Shown piece by piece: positions 1 through 11,146 of a stretch of 64,000 nucleotides of DNA (position 1 is its first letter; the number at the start of each line of letters is the position of its first letter). The notes under the pieces are model-generated. The model worked only from the letters and a program-made list of their open reading frames with translations. It was not told the origin of the DNA and made no database searches. The DNA comes from Spirometra erinaceieuropaei (taxonomy: Eukaryota > Platyhelminthes > Cestoda > Diphyllobothriidea > Diphyllobothriidae). Both the position numbers and the translations under genes were made by a program. The DNA lies in NCBI GenBank assembly GCA_902702965.1, contig CACRXP010000015.1:20441-84440 (forward strand), written 5' to 3'.

Positions 1-1630
1 CCATCAACAAGCTCTTCCATGTGGAAACGAACAATGATCTGGACCTCCTGCCCTCCCTCCCTCCCTCCCAGGATCTGTCGAAGCACTGTACAAGCTCTCC
101 AGTGGTAAAACAACGAGGGCCGATTTAATCTTAGCCGAGGCCTGCAAGCACGGTGGCACTCGGCCGATGGACAAATTCGCTCTCCTAGCAAGTGTGACGA
201 CAAGCACAAGTCGCTAAAGACTTCAGGGACACCAGCATCGTCCAGATATATAAGTGCATGTGGAACCGCCAACTCTATGTTAACTACAGAGACATACACT
301 TCCTCGATATTGTTGAAAAATCTTTGACTGCATCCCCCTTATTCATCTCAACAGGCATATGGAGAAAGGAATCCTCTCGGAAAGTCACTACGGGGTTCCG
401 ATGAAAATTCGAAAGCACAGACATGAATTTCACGGCCGTCAACTGCATGAAGGATGTCAGGAAATGCGGATTAACCTCTGCAGTACGTTCATGGACCTAA
501 CAAAGACCCTGGATATCGGGAATCGTGACGGAGTCTGGTGTATCATACTGAAGTTCGGGTCCGGAACACTTCACACAAGTGGTGCGCAAATTTCACGACG
601 GAATGATGGCTCGCGGCAGGAACAATGATGGACTCCCGAAAGCACTTGGAATGACCAGTAGAGGAGAGCAGGGTTGTGTACTCGCTCCCATCCTCTTTAT
701 CTTCGTATTCTCCGCCGTGATGCTGGACGCCAACCGAGAGGAGCGTCCAGAAATCAACACCGCATACCGGCTCTGTGGATGACTGCTCGACGCACGGCGC
801 ATGCGGGCGCGCTCAAGAGTATCCCTCACCAGCATCCACGACCTGCCGTCCACAAATGACTGTTCACTCAATACAACAACGGAAGCAGTCATGCAAAGGG
901 GATGCGCCAAATTCGAACTGTCTGCCAACACTGAGAAGACGGTATTCACGCATCAACCGGCTCCAAACATGCACTATATATGACCCCATATCAATGACAG
1001 TGGAGATGAAATCACAAATGTATGCAAATTCGCGTACCTAGGAAAAACAAATTCACAGCATGTCAAGACCGACGACGAAGTAGCGCACCGGATCCCCAAA
1101 GCCAGCCCTACGTTCGGCCGGTCATAAGACTCAGTTTGGAATTGTCACAGCCTCCATTTTAACCACAAAGTGAAAACGTACGAAGCCATCGTCCGGATGA
1201 CACTTTTGTATGCGTGCAGATATGAACGGTGTATGATAACCAGTCTAGGAAATTCAACCACTTTTGTCTCAACTGTTTCTGGAAGCTACTAAGCCTGAGA
1301 TGACAGGATAGAACCTCCGACATTGGAGACTTGGAATGGACTGGAGTTCTCCACATCCATGCCATGATGAAACAGCTGCAACTGCACTGGAACGACCGCT
1401 TCGCAACAAAAGATGACGAACACCTGCTTAAGAGTTCGCCTACATGGAGGCCAAAAACCGGTGCTATAAAGATACTGAAATTTCCCTCAGCACTGTAAAA
1501 ATCAGTCAGGAAATCTAGGAGGACCTCGCTCGAGGTCGACCAGCTTGAATAAGAAAAACGAAGACTGGAGCAGCAATCCACGAGGCCAAGCGGATCGTCG
1601 CTGTCACACGCGAAGGAACGACTCGCAAGT
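1..1630 (+). pseudogene. Reverse transcriptase domain, frameshifted and non-functional
   Basis: Blocks appear in the order expected for a non-LTR reverse transcriptase. A finger-domain stretch lies near 36-130 and again at 338-400. A palm motif of the form TFMDLTKTLDIGNRDGVW sits at about 484-540, matching the family's TFVDLTKAFDTVNRDGLW and keeping the first catalytic Asp. The QGCVLAP block is at about 670-690, followed by FSAVMLDANREERPEI. The catalytic F/YADD position, about 849-860, reads STND, so one of the paired Asp residues is lost. A thumb-like CKFAYLGKTNS block follows at about 1024-1056, and a basic C-terminal part (EAKRIVAV-like) at about 1585-1620. Several frame changes and stops separate these blocks. 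A (CCCT)n tract at 51-69 lies inside the first block. Enzyme activity is excluded by the broken frame and the altered active site. Confidence 0.75.
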
Positions 1631-1679
1631 CTCGATCCTCGCGGACTACCAACTTATCACTTAACCTCTTCCTTCGTAT

Positions 1680-2680
1680 ATCCGATGTCGATGAGCATGT
1701 CGTCCGCGGATTCGTGTCGTCGGAGATCTCCAGGCCCGGTGTACACTAACGTGACACCTCCTCTGCCTGTCTTCAAAAACACTTCTACCGTCATCACTAG
1801 CTCAATCCGACTACATCTACAGCGACGCCCACTGTAGTCCCCACCACCAGTAAATGCATTTGCGATGCCTTGTCGCTGTCACCCCCGTCGTACAGCATAT
1901 CCACCATCAATAGCATAGACCCCCCGCCTATTACGACGGCGGCCATGTCAANNNNNNNNNNNNNNNNNNNNNNNNNNNNNNNNNNNNNNNNNNNNNNNAC
2001 CACCATTAAAATCGTCCCCACCATCAGCAATGCGATTTCTGTCCCAGCTTGTCCTCATTGCAACCATACCTACACGTCACGCATTCCCCTAGTCGGTTAC
2101 TCGCGAATCCGCAGCACTGACACAGAGAAACCAGTGCCAAAAGCCCCGACATACGTTCCCAAAACTTACGTAACCCCTCTACAATGTCCCAAAACGCTGA
2201 GACACAATAGGGGTCTTTTTGGCTACACGCACATCCAAGACTCCACAATCTACCGCAATGCTGACGTACAAAACCCACTTCATTCATCCAGTATCAGCAT
2301 CACCAAATTCCCCACAACCAGCGTCTCCACCACTAGCGACAACGACACCACCAACTCGGCAATTAGCAATTCGTCCTGTTCATAATGCCACCGCACATTC
2401 ATATCATGCATTAGCCTGATCGGTCACCTACGAATCTATCGTACTTAACTGGCGAACCCATTCCAGGAGCACTGACATACACCCGTGGCCGCAGCCCCAG
2501 TTGTCTTCACAGCCCACGCACATTTAGTCATCGTATGGGCCTATTCTACCTCATGCGCCTCCGTGGAAGTCTGCTGTAGAGCATCGCAGACCAAACTCCA
2601 CAATCACAAACCTCCCCACCAGATCATACACCACACACGAAACCGTTCCATATCATCCCCTACAGACACGGAATAGGCAC
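1680..2680 (+). pseudogene. C2H2 zinc-finger array with Thr/Ser/Pro-rich linkers, decayed C-terminal part of the retroelement
   Basis: At least four finger relics can be aligned to each other. About 2047-2110 reads CPHCNHTYTSRIPLVGYSRI, with the first His replaced by Tyr. About 2180-2240 is a damaged copy ending RGLFGYTHIQ. About 2378-2440 reads CHRTFISCISLIGHLRIYRT across a stop. About 2505-2560 carries a SHRMGLFYLMRL-like remnant. An earlier VVGDLQARC-like remnant lies near 1705-1730. The linkers are rich in Thr, Ser and Pro. The open stretch 1870-2385 is the least damaged part, but it crosses the N gap at 1952-1998. In this type of element the fingers presumably bind nucleic acid; that role is inferred from the fold only. 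The metal-binding residues are partly lost. Confidence 0.65.
1952..1998. other. Assembly gap (47 N)
   Basis: Run of N inside the Thr/Pro-rich linker of the zinc-finger relic. The flanking low-complexity ACC/CCA-rich sequence is probably why assembly failed there. Confidence 0.99.
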
Positions 2681-2690
2681 CTTTTACGTA

Positions 2691-5139
2691 GGTAAAAAGT
2701 GTGTTCTTTGGCGTAACCGAGGCCCAAACCAAGCGGGATCCCTGAGTTCTGTCAATCACTTCCAAATGGTATTTTATGAGGATCCATTTTTAAGGAGGAG
2801 CTTTCACATCTCACAAATCTGGTGCCACAAATGCCACCTTAAGAGGGAGCTAGTGGAATCCGACTGGCAAACGGAATAGGACACAGTTATCCCATCAGTT
2901 GGGAGCCCTCCAAGCCACGAGTGTCCGACATTCGTGATAAGTTAAGAGGAAGTTTACTGTTTATAGTGAGGTAACTAGGCTTTGGACCGGAGATAGTATG
3001 ACCTTATTCGCTCCTTTGTAACCTGCAACAGCTGCAAGTCCAAGTCAAGCGGGCGCAAAGGCTGACATGACACAATAGCCACGTCCGACACTTGGCACCA
3101 TCAGTGCGACACCGTACCTCCACCGGTTGAATATTAAAATAAAAAGACCTATTTGTCTATTGTTAGGGTGTTTGTGGTCATACGTCTTCGCTTCTAGCTA
3201 AGGTTTCGGCAAGGCCTGAAAACGCGGTTCAGCCAGGAAATGGGGAGGTGCAGCCGCGTCCAATAGGGGAACGGTGGTAAACAGGGTTTTACGGGTTTGG
3301 CTTGCGGAAAGAAGTGAAAATGTGCAAAAACTAGGGAAAAAACGCAGACATTCTAGATAAATATGCTAGTTTCTTTTAGTGGGTACTAAAATCCCAGCGT
3401 AAGCAGCGCGCGGCGCAAAAATTTACTGTAGGTAACAAGTAAATCAATTCCACGAGGAATAGGGGTAGTTGGCCTTCCAGGGTCATCGGAACTAAAGCTC
3501 CCAAGAACGTGACCAGCCAGACGTAAGCCGTACATAGAAGTTGTAGGAAGTGGGTACCGAATGACTCCCTAACGCTAAACCCCAACACCAAGCACCCTAG
3601 CCCTAACCCCTACCCTTAACTGCTAACCCTTAAGCCAGAACCTCAAAGTAATTGTGAATCATAATCGCTGCAGGCCGCTAAGCACCTCATATTGAAGTTA
3701 TCCGCAAGTAGTACTACGCCTGCTGAGATCAACAATAGTACGCGTTTCCGAGCTTCACCAGGATTTTAACCGCTCTATTATTGATATATTCATAAGCTAT
3801 TTCCGGCGAGACTAAATTCAGAGTATTTTCAAGCTAAAAGGGACTTAAATCCTGCTTTCCGGAGGTATTTGCTGCGCCATGGACTGCTGGTAATGACGCA
3901 GTCATTTGAGAGAAGATTTACTCGAGGACTGTTACTGGCAAAGGCAAGATAGATTGGAATTGCCCTTTCTGACTTCTTTGTTGTTGTCGTACAACCAGGT
4001 TGCGACACCTGGGTGCTCGAGCGCGTACAATCTGGTCACTCAGTCACTGAGTCAGTGGTTCTGTCAGTAGGCCACTGGCACACCTCCTGTAGGATGCGAT
4101 CGGGGTTATTCAAAGTCACGTTGGAGGGACATCCGCTGATCTATTTGGATTGCGAAGAGCATGTACACGATTGATTTATGTCTAGGATCTCGAACTAAGG
4201 CCCTCGCTAGGTGGCCAGAACGCTAGGCCGGGGGGTGTCACGTATGCGCAACTCCAACTGTAACATATCCCCCCTCATAGGGCGTTAAGCTTTCAGGTTA
4301 AGACCCATCTCTGGCTCTGCTATTCCCGTTCGTTTTAGCCTACGCGTTTACTTGACAGTAGTACTGGCTTTTATCATGACGTTGCTAGGCTCGTGTACTC
4401 CTCAGTAAAAACATAAAATAGCCCCTTCTGCCAAACAAACACAACTTCGGTTTAGAGACATTTACTATGCTATCTAAAGTCCATATTTTCATGCTCTACT
4501 TAAGTCATCCGGGTGCTTGTTGAATGAATACAAGCGCGCCGAAATCACTGCTAAATTTTACCTTGGCTGGCTAGGATCTTTTCCGATGAACTATCATCAG
4601 ACATCCATATGTGCTCCCAGCTGTCTTCCGGAATAAGGCAGTTTGTAAAGTCAGAAGTTCGAACTACTGTAGCTGGAAGTGTAATTGTGGCATTTTTTAC
4701 GTCCTTGACATGGAGAACCCTAGAACCGGGTTGACTTTTCTGGAAGTCCAAAATTTCTCACTATGATTAGGGTCAGTAACGATAAGTAGATTTGCAGGCT
4801 GAGTTAATTCGCATTCGGGTGGTCTGCGGGCAGTTTTGCATGCGGGAGAAAAAGTACAGACTGCGGAATTTTCCGTTCCGTTTTCTTTAATGCAGTTCGG
4901 TTTTAATTATACGTAAACTAACTTTTGTTGATGTGTTAATTTCACCAGCATAGACGAGGGTTTGATTAATTAGATTTTGTGTCGGAGGAGTTTGCAGAGA
5001 AAAAAACTTCCTGTGGGCTCTTCTTTTGGCTCTATTGTTGCACATTACCTTCCAGTGCGGTTCAGGATTAGACTATCAACTTGTTTTGTCTCTGTCTTTT
5101 AAAGCAACAGGAAACGGTTCATTATCTGGCAGGGCTGGT
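2691..5139. other. No gene recognised; a telomere-like tract near 3.6 kb
   Basis: Both strands are broken by frequent stops, and the only open stretches are about 70 codons. I recognise no protein motif. The block at 3220-3260 (sequence like agccaggaaatgggg) weakly resembles the left inner part of the 6775-7191 element. With the telomere-like tract at 3577-3640 it could be a decayed relative, but no inverted termini are visible. Confidence 0.5.
3577..3640 (-). repeat. Degenerate telomere-like CCCTAA tract
   Basis: Imperfect repeats of ccctaa/ccctta type (accctagccctaacccctac, then gctaaccctta). This is an interstitial relic of TTAGGG-type repeat, far too degenerate and short to be a chromosome end. 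Confidence 0.6.
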
Positions 5140-6078
5140 TTACAGCAGACGTGTTATCTTATGAAATCTTAATTGGGATTCTGAAATGTGTGTCCAATTC
5201 GAAAAGACTACTTGATTAGGGTTGTACTGTTAGTTATCTCGCAATAAAATGGTGAAATATTCCAGCCACTTCCAGGTGTCGGCTTTCGAACGAGCAGTTA
5301 TCGACCGTTGCGTGGACTTCATTTCGGAAAAAGCGACTTCTTACTTAGTATGGAACTTTTCCACTGACGTGTAAAAATATTCCTTCTTTTACCCATTTGG
5401 TGGGAAGTCGCGCACTCTTTAGATTTTGTACTTGAAGGGCGAGCATCTTCCAGCTTTAAAAACTTTCTGAATAGTTTTGAAAACGACTTGCTGTCACACT
5501 TGTTTTCAGGGTTTCCGAGCTACAAGGCGTTTGCTTTTCATGCAACAAGGGTCATGCATTTCTGTATGCTATTATAAAGAGGGCATATGGCACTCAAAAA
5601 ATGTTGCAATGAATCTGACCGCATCGTCCACTTCATAAGCAGCATTATTAAATGCGCTGATGCGCTGCTGTACGACTGGGCATTTCATGGTCTTGAAAAA
5701 TCTCAAAGAAACTTTTTAAAACCGAAAGATATTATGTCTTCATATATGAAACTTAGAGAATGTGTAATTTGCCACAAAATGAGTAAAACAAAAAGTATTT
5801 TTGTGCATGTTTCCTGTAAAATATACTTAAATTTATGAAGGCATTGAAAATCAAGGGGAAAATTTCATTCAACTTAAGTAGTCACTTCCTTCGAAATGTG
5901 GTTCATGCAGGTGGTCGATGAGGAGCTCGTTCGAAAATCGGTGCCCCGACGTGACTGGAATATTTTAGCATTATGCTGCACGACAACTAATATTACAGTC
6001 CTACTTGAGTAATCTTTTAGAGTTGGAAATACATTCGAAAATTTCAGTGAAGATATTATGAGATAACTCATCTCTACA
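5140..6078. mobile_element. Foldback element copy 1, strongly decayed
   Basis: Aligns by eye through its length with the foldback copy at 23176-24171. The left arm shows a degenerate terminus near 5140-5175, a gactacttgattaggg block near 5210 and a ggtgtcggctttcgaacg block near 5275. The centre shows a gggtttccgagctacaag block at about 5510. The right arm shows gttcgaaaatcggtgccccg near 5930 and an end like gagataactcatctctacag at 6059-6078. The open stretch 5587-5838 lies inside it and is not a gene. The element has no coding capacity I can see. The termini are too diverged to score a target duplication. Confidence 0.65.
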
Positions 6079-6491
6079 GGCAGGACACAGGATTAGGAAT
6101 TCCCGGTAATACATGTGGTCTTATGCCGAATTTTGGGAAAATAAGGGTTGGGGTTGAGACAGAGAAACAGTCATTCCTTCCGGAATTTAGCAAAGAACTC
6201 CTGCATTACGGGGAGGGGGAGTTCCAATTCCCCAATCTCGTTGGAGGCTGGCTACATAAACGATCTCTGTTCACTATCGCATCAGAATAACGCATTTTCT
6301 GAGGTGAATCATGTATGTCAGATTGTACACCTGAGGCCATATCTGACTTCATGGGAGACCGCTAAATGCTCTCTTGGGGATTTTTAGCAGTCACTGGACG
6401 CCTATCACCTGCAACTAATGCATCTCCTTTTAACAACTTACAGTATACATGGGGTGGGGATTGAATTAGCCGTTCTCTTTATTATACTAAA
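6079..6491. other. No gene recognised between two foldback copies
   Basis: Short open stretches only (79 codons at 6148-6387), with no motif. It contains G-rich patches near 6125-6235. Nothing else stands out. Confidence 0.5.
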
Positions 6492-7820
6492 TACAGTACG
6501 TGGGCTAACTCATAAAATGCCAGCCGAAATTCCGAAGTGCGTTTTCGTAATGCCGGCATTCGAGCGAACTTCTTTCCAATTGCATGTAAAACTATACTCT
6601 GTAAAAAATGACTACATACGTAGCATGCAATTTTCCATTGATTTTCGACGCCCTTAAAAACTCAATTATATTTCACAGGAAACATGCATACAAATATTCA
6701 TTCTTTTGCTCATTCGGTAGAAAATTACGTCTTCTTCCAATTGTATACTCGAAAATAGGGTATAATTCGGTTTTCGGCTAGATCGCAGTTGGTAGCCAGG
6801 AATGGGGAAGCGGACGCGACCTTAATTTTAACCCTAACCTCAACCTTAAAGGTTAACCGTTAACCTTAACGGCAACCCTAGCCCTAACCCTAACCGAAAT
6901 CGTAGACGCAACCGCAGCCCTTAGACATAGCCGTAACTGGAAACCCTAACCGCAATAATGGAACCTAATCCTACGCTCAACCCCTAATCGTAACCCGAAA
7001 ACCAAGGCCTTAAGGCATAACCCTAACCCGAAAATCGGAAACCATTAACCGGTACCCCAATCCTAACCTCAGACGTAAAACGGAAGCCAAATGGGTCAGA
7101 TGTGATTATGGAATCCCAAAAAATAGCCCCAGTAAACAAACTCCCCAGCACTCTGTTATACGGGTCCTGGCTACCAACTGCGATCTAGCCGTTTCTAATT
7201 GTGAGATTTTTTAATACCGTGAAACGGCCGTTCATAAAACGTCATGTCCCTGCATTTACCTGTGTGGTTTGTAAAGTTAACCATATAGCTCAAATCCACT
7301 GCTAAACTTTAGGAACTCCATACGGTCTCCTTTTAAAACTGTAGAGAAATGTATGGTTTTCCGTACGCGGAAAATATAGGGCTTGTATTTTGGAAACCCT
7401 GCATGCAAGTGTAACGGCAGGTCGGGTTAAAAATTATTTAGGATCCGGAAAAGTTCTTAAAAACCGAATTATACCCTATTTTCGAGTATACAATGGGAAG
7501 AAGACGTAATTTTCTACCGAATGAGCAAAAGAATGAATATTTGTATGCATGTTGCCTGCGAAATATAATTGAGTTTTTAAGGGCGTCGAAAATCAATGGA
7601 AAAATGCATGCTAAGTATGTAGTCATTTTTTACAGAATATCGTTTTTGCATGCAACTGGAAAGAAGTTCGTTCGAATGCCAACATTCCGAGGTAACTGAA
7701 TTATTATAGAATTGTGTTGCTCGGTGATTAGTTTTACGACCCTACTTAATTAATCTTTTTGAAACGAAAACGCATTTCGGAATTTCGGTTGACATTGCAT
7801 GAATTGGCCTACCTACCATA
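6492..7820. mobile_element. Foldback element copy 2, interrupted by a nested element
   Basis: The left terminus is ta-cagtacgtgggctaactc at 6492-6511; the right arm ends near 7820 in a degraded gaattggcctacctaccata. The two arms are inverted copies of one another. For example, the strings tttctaccgaatgagcaaaa (7511-7530) and its reverse complement in the 6703-6722 region mirror each other across the centre. The left arm lacks about 90 bp of the subterminal part present in other copies. Subtracting the 417-bp insertion (6775-7191) leaves about 910 bp, close to the 990-bp norm of the family. It has TA-CAGT type ends as in Tc1/mariner-derived non-autonomous elements. It carries no transposase. 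Confidence 0.8.
6775..7191. mobile_element. Nested 417-bp element with 27-bp perfect terminal inverted repeats and telomere-like interior
   Basis: Positions 6775-6801 and 7165-7191 are perfect inverted copies (outer bases cggctagatcgcag, inner end agccagga). The interior, about 6830-7080, is a degenerate array of aaccctaaccctaac-type units with irregular CG-containing variants such as aaccgtaac. It sits inside a foldback element, because the flanks (tataattcggtttt on the left and tttctaattgtgag on the right) are continuous in uninterrupted copies at 23520-23570 and 34920-34960. The flanks share only TTT, and a few bases present in other copies are missing, so no firm target duplication can be called. 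It has no open reading frame and is probably a non-autonomous DNA transposon; its superfamily is unknown. Confidence 0.75.
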
Positions 7821-8999
7821 TTAATTGGTTTTTCTGCCGATGCGAGTTTCTAAGACACACAGCAGTTAATTGAGGACTCATTAAAGTGTGCACCCTATGA
7901 CAGCATCATGATAGTTCCATTAGTTCGACAATGTATCTGCACCGAACGAATTTTACTCTAGTGTCACAGTTTACTGGATATAACCGTTCCCGGTTTTACC
8001 AGTCACTCTTATAATCATCCTTGTCTGGTGGGGGGGGGACATCTCCTGCTCCTGATCATAGTTCACTAAAGCGAACTCGGTTGCGCACGGGATTGAGGAG
8101 CCCCTCGTATTACAGGTGACCCTGCCCTAAATTCCAGGGGGTTAGGGCTGGGTAAGTGCTAGGATTAAGGGTGAGTTAGGACACCGCAATATGAACCGCC
8201 CCAGAACATGATCCGAGGTCACCCCTAGTACCAGGGGACTATCCATATTCCCGTGCTTGAACGAGTAATCTATCCTTTTCTCCCAGACTTTCATATTCTT
8301 TGGGAATGACAGGAAGCAAGAAAGAGGTCCAGTTAGTTAAGGTGATTGTACTTGCATTGCTGGCTTGTCTGGCTTGATTAGAATTTGCACACTTTACAAT
8401 CGCGAGTCTTTGTTCACTAAGGACGTTAGACTGTCTGGATGCTGATTCACTGTTCCCTTCTTGTGGAAAGAGGGAGATGGTTGAGAATGCCCCAACATCT
8501 CTCTCTTCCAAGACTTGAGAAAAGTGGATCCAGTTGACAGGTCAGTTCGCTTTGGGCCCACTCAAAGAGGATTCAGAGAAAAGGCTAGGTCTTTGCTGAA
8601 TGCTCGAGCTAACATCGTGATAGAAAAACTGGAGTAGGACTGATATACATAAAGACACAATTCGTTTCTCGGCCTACAGTACGTGATCTAACCCAAGAGA
8701 TGTGATGACGGGAACTTAGATGATCTTTTCTGGGTACAAAAAATGCGCTTTATGCCTGTTCATTTAGCTCCTTCAGAAAAATACTATCTTTCCTGCAGCA
8801 TATGTGAAAAAGTAGTTTTATAGAACAAAGTGTTTAAATATTTGAACGAAGTCTATGCCCCTATGTATTCGGGTAATTGTCTACGTTACTAGCTGTCTTA
8901 GAAATAATTTGCGCATCCGAGCGTGTTTTCCTTTGAGGTGAGAATACTTTAACCAAGCAGAAGTTATCACATTTGAAAACTGTTTTTTTTGTCCTGTCT
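7821..8999. other. No gene recognised; short G-rich and telomere-like tracts
   Basis: A G run lies near 8030-8038 and a degenerate TTAGGG-like tract at 8141-8180 (gttagggctgggtaag, gattaagggtgagttagg). The 90-codon minus-strand open stretch at 8239-8511 has no recognisable motif and is of chance length. Confidence 0.5.
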
Positions 9000-9855
9000 A
9001 AATCAGCTGAAACAAGATGTGAGAAAACAGGTTATCTTTAAAAACCAGACGCTTTATTAATTTTTGCAAGTCGAGTACGTCAATATGTGTGGTTTTGTGC
9101 CCCAAAATGCGGTAAAAAACTCCTAAAGACAATCGTTTGTTTTAACATGGCGAGGCTGAACTGTCATGTCCGAATACACCATAAACAACGGTGAAAGCGC
9201 CCATCATCAAATGACCAGTTTAATCTTTAAGCGCACGGTAAGATACTTTTTTGCGTGGTTTTCTTTCTGTTAACACGTGATCTGAAACGGATCCGGTGGA
9301 GCTTAGCAGTTTGACAAATGCGTCACTATTTATTTGTCCACTGTTCCATGCATTAACAATCGTATAGCAGGACCTAATAGTAAGCAAAAATAACGAAAAT
9401 AGCCCCACTATAAAGAAGATTGTAAGCTCTTTTGTTTGCGGAAGAAAGCATTCGCATTTTTCGGGGAAGTAAAACAGCTGACCAAAAAGTTCCCCTTTTT
9501 TCTTGAATTTACCTTGGAAAATAGGTGAAATCTGTAGACATCCGTCGATGAACCACCGTGTTAACGTTCTTTTTTTAAAGAAGTACATTATTGTGAAGGT
9601 ACTTCGCTACTGACTTTCGTTGTGAACGTTCATTCTTCGGTAATGAGGTTTTATGTTTGGGCGAGTCTTCAACTGTGGCCCAAACGCTCATTTACATATA
9701 AAGAAATGCTCAAAATTTAATTATTTCCGTAAATGCTTTCAAGAGATATCTTTTTTTTGAAGGTTCTGATAAACGCTCAGCATACATCCCATCATTTTCG
9801 GTAGTCAATTAAAAACACTGAAAAGCACCAAATATTTACTGATATTTCAAGGAAA
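9000..9855. repeat. Repeat family C, copy 1
   Basis: Shares ordered blocks with 11975-12845 in the same orientation and at nearly the same spacing. One block is the aaaacaggttatctttaaaaaccag to ttttgtgccccaaaatgcgg stretch (about 9020-9115). The second is tcttcaactgtggcccaaacgctca through the ccgtaaatgctttcaagaga block and an aacactgaaaagcacc block (about 9665-9830). Identity looks low, so both are old. The 122-codon minus-strand open stretch at 9220-9588 lies inside. It encodes a hydrophobic segment (ELTIFFIVGLFSLFLLTI), but the matching region of the other copy is not open, so I do not call it a gene. No terminal repeats were found. Confidence 0.55.
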
Positions 9856-11146
9856 CTCTAAACCTCAGCGGCCCCCGCCATTTAGAGAAGATACACATTA
9901 AGTTTACGAAAGGAAAGTCCTTTTGATGCACAGAAAGGGTATGCTAACGATTTTATCTGCTTGTCTAATTCGAACTAAGTAGGTTGACGACCTTTGGAGA
10001 TTATGAAGTCGGGATTACGTAAAAGTAAACTGGGCCATAAAAAGAGGCATCGGTGGTGCTTGGTCGTTATCTTTTTTACCTTACTGCGAAATCTCTCAGC
10101 ATGCCCTACCGCGGTGATAGCACCTGTGGGAGATTATTTGCGAGCGATCTGCACGTGGACAGAGGGGGTACATCGTAATGACAGTACGGTTAATCTGTAG
10201 CACATTCATACTAATAGGGAACTACTCAGAAGAAAGTGGAGGGAGAGCGGGACAGAACGGTCTAAAGAAGGAATGATGACATTTTTCGTCGAATAATTAA
10301 AAGGCGTCATCGTTGTCTCGTTAGAGTTTACAATGTGAACATGTTCCAGCGCTACTTTCGACCCCGAATAGGTAACATGAATATGTACGCTATTGACATT
10401 AATCAACAGAAGGTCGTAGAAAAAATAATTTTACCTAGAGGGGTATAACTTGGCTTAAGGACATATGAGTAGAAATTCATCTCTCTGGAAGTCTGTTTAT
10501 TTTTTAGATACGGGTTCATTTTTATACAAGTCGAGGGACGGATTCTAAACTGCCCTAAGGACATATGAGTAGAAATTCATCTCTCTGGAAGTCTGTTTAT
10601 TTTTTAGATACGGGTTCATTTTTATACAAGTCGAGGGACGGATTCTAAACTGCCCTAAAGAGTTCTTGAAGACCCTGCAATGATAAGAACTTTAAAGAAC
10701 CATTCCGTCTTTCAGTTTGGAGTCCCATCAACTAGCGGTGATAAGCCTTTCTCATGATCGACTGAAAGAATCGAAGATACCAACGTGATTCGAAGATGTT
10801 TTAACGACGCCTCTGTACTTACTGGTTTGTAAAAAGAGCCCTTTTGAAGAACTATAGGCTTGTTCCTCAATCGATCGCGGCCTCAAGTTACAAAAGGGTA
10901 AGCGTGTTTAATAACCTGATCGGTGAAAGCAATTTCAAAATAGTGGATATTCGGGATCGTAACCGACAGAACAACGAGCCCGTGGCTTTGCGGTAGAACA
11001 TTCGACCCAATGACCCAATTGTTCAAAACCTGGGGTTGAGTATGGCTGGCCAGGGACAGCCACTAAGGCAGAAATGGCTGTTGCAATCTTCCTTGTCATT
11101 TTCGGTATTCCTTTAGGCATATACATGACAGTTTAACCGCCGTTCC
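9856..11146. other. No gene recognised; contains a perfect 100-bp tandem duplication
   Basis: Apart from the duplication at 10457-10656, only short open stretches of chance length are present, with no motif. Confidence 0.5.
10457..10656. repeat. Perfect tandem duplication, 2 x 100 bp
   Basis: Bases 10457-10556 (starting aaggacatatgagtag, ending aactgccct) are repeated without a mismatch at 10557-10656. The surroundings are otherwise full of old, diverged repeats, so the identity points to a very recent event or to an assembly artefact. Confidence 0.95.

Larger units (their letters stand above)
1..2690 (+). mobile_element. Decayed non-LTR retroelement: reverse transcriptase followed by C2H2 zinc-finger tail
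   Basis: The whole stretch reads, across several frames broken by stops and frameshifts, as one element in one orientation. Reverse transcriptase blocks come first (to about 1630). A Thr/Ser/Pro-rich region with repeated Cys-Pro-His-Cys type fingers follows (about 1680-2680). The start lies left of the window, so any endonuclease domain is not visible. No poly(A) tail or target-site duplication is evident at the right end, which fades out near 2690. The same order, RT then GLxGHxRIH-type fingers, is one I associate with an abundant cestode retroelement; that is recognition from memory, not a search. The clade (RTE-like or CR1/Jockey-like) is not settled by what is visible. The copy is clearly dead. 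Confidence 0.75.

Noticed and set aside
4022..4080. Palindromic cactcagtcactgagtcagtg string as a regulatory site
   Set aside because: Short and simple-sequence-like, with no gene next to it to regulate.
5587..5838. 83-codon open stretch
   Set aside because: Lies wholly within foldback copy 1; the matching stretch in other copies is not open in the same frame.
9220..9588. 122-codon minus-strand stretch with a membrane-like segment
   Set aside because: Inside repeat C, and not preserved as a frame in the second copy.
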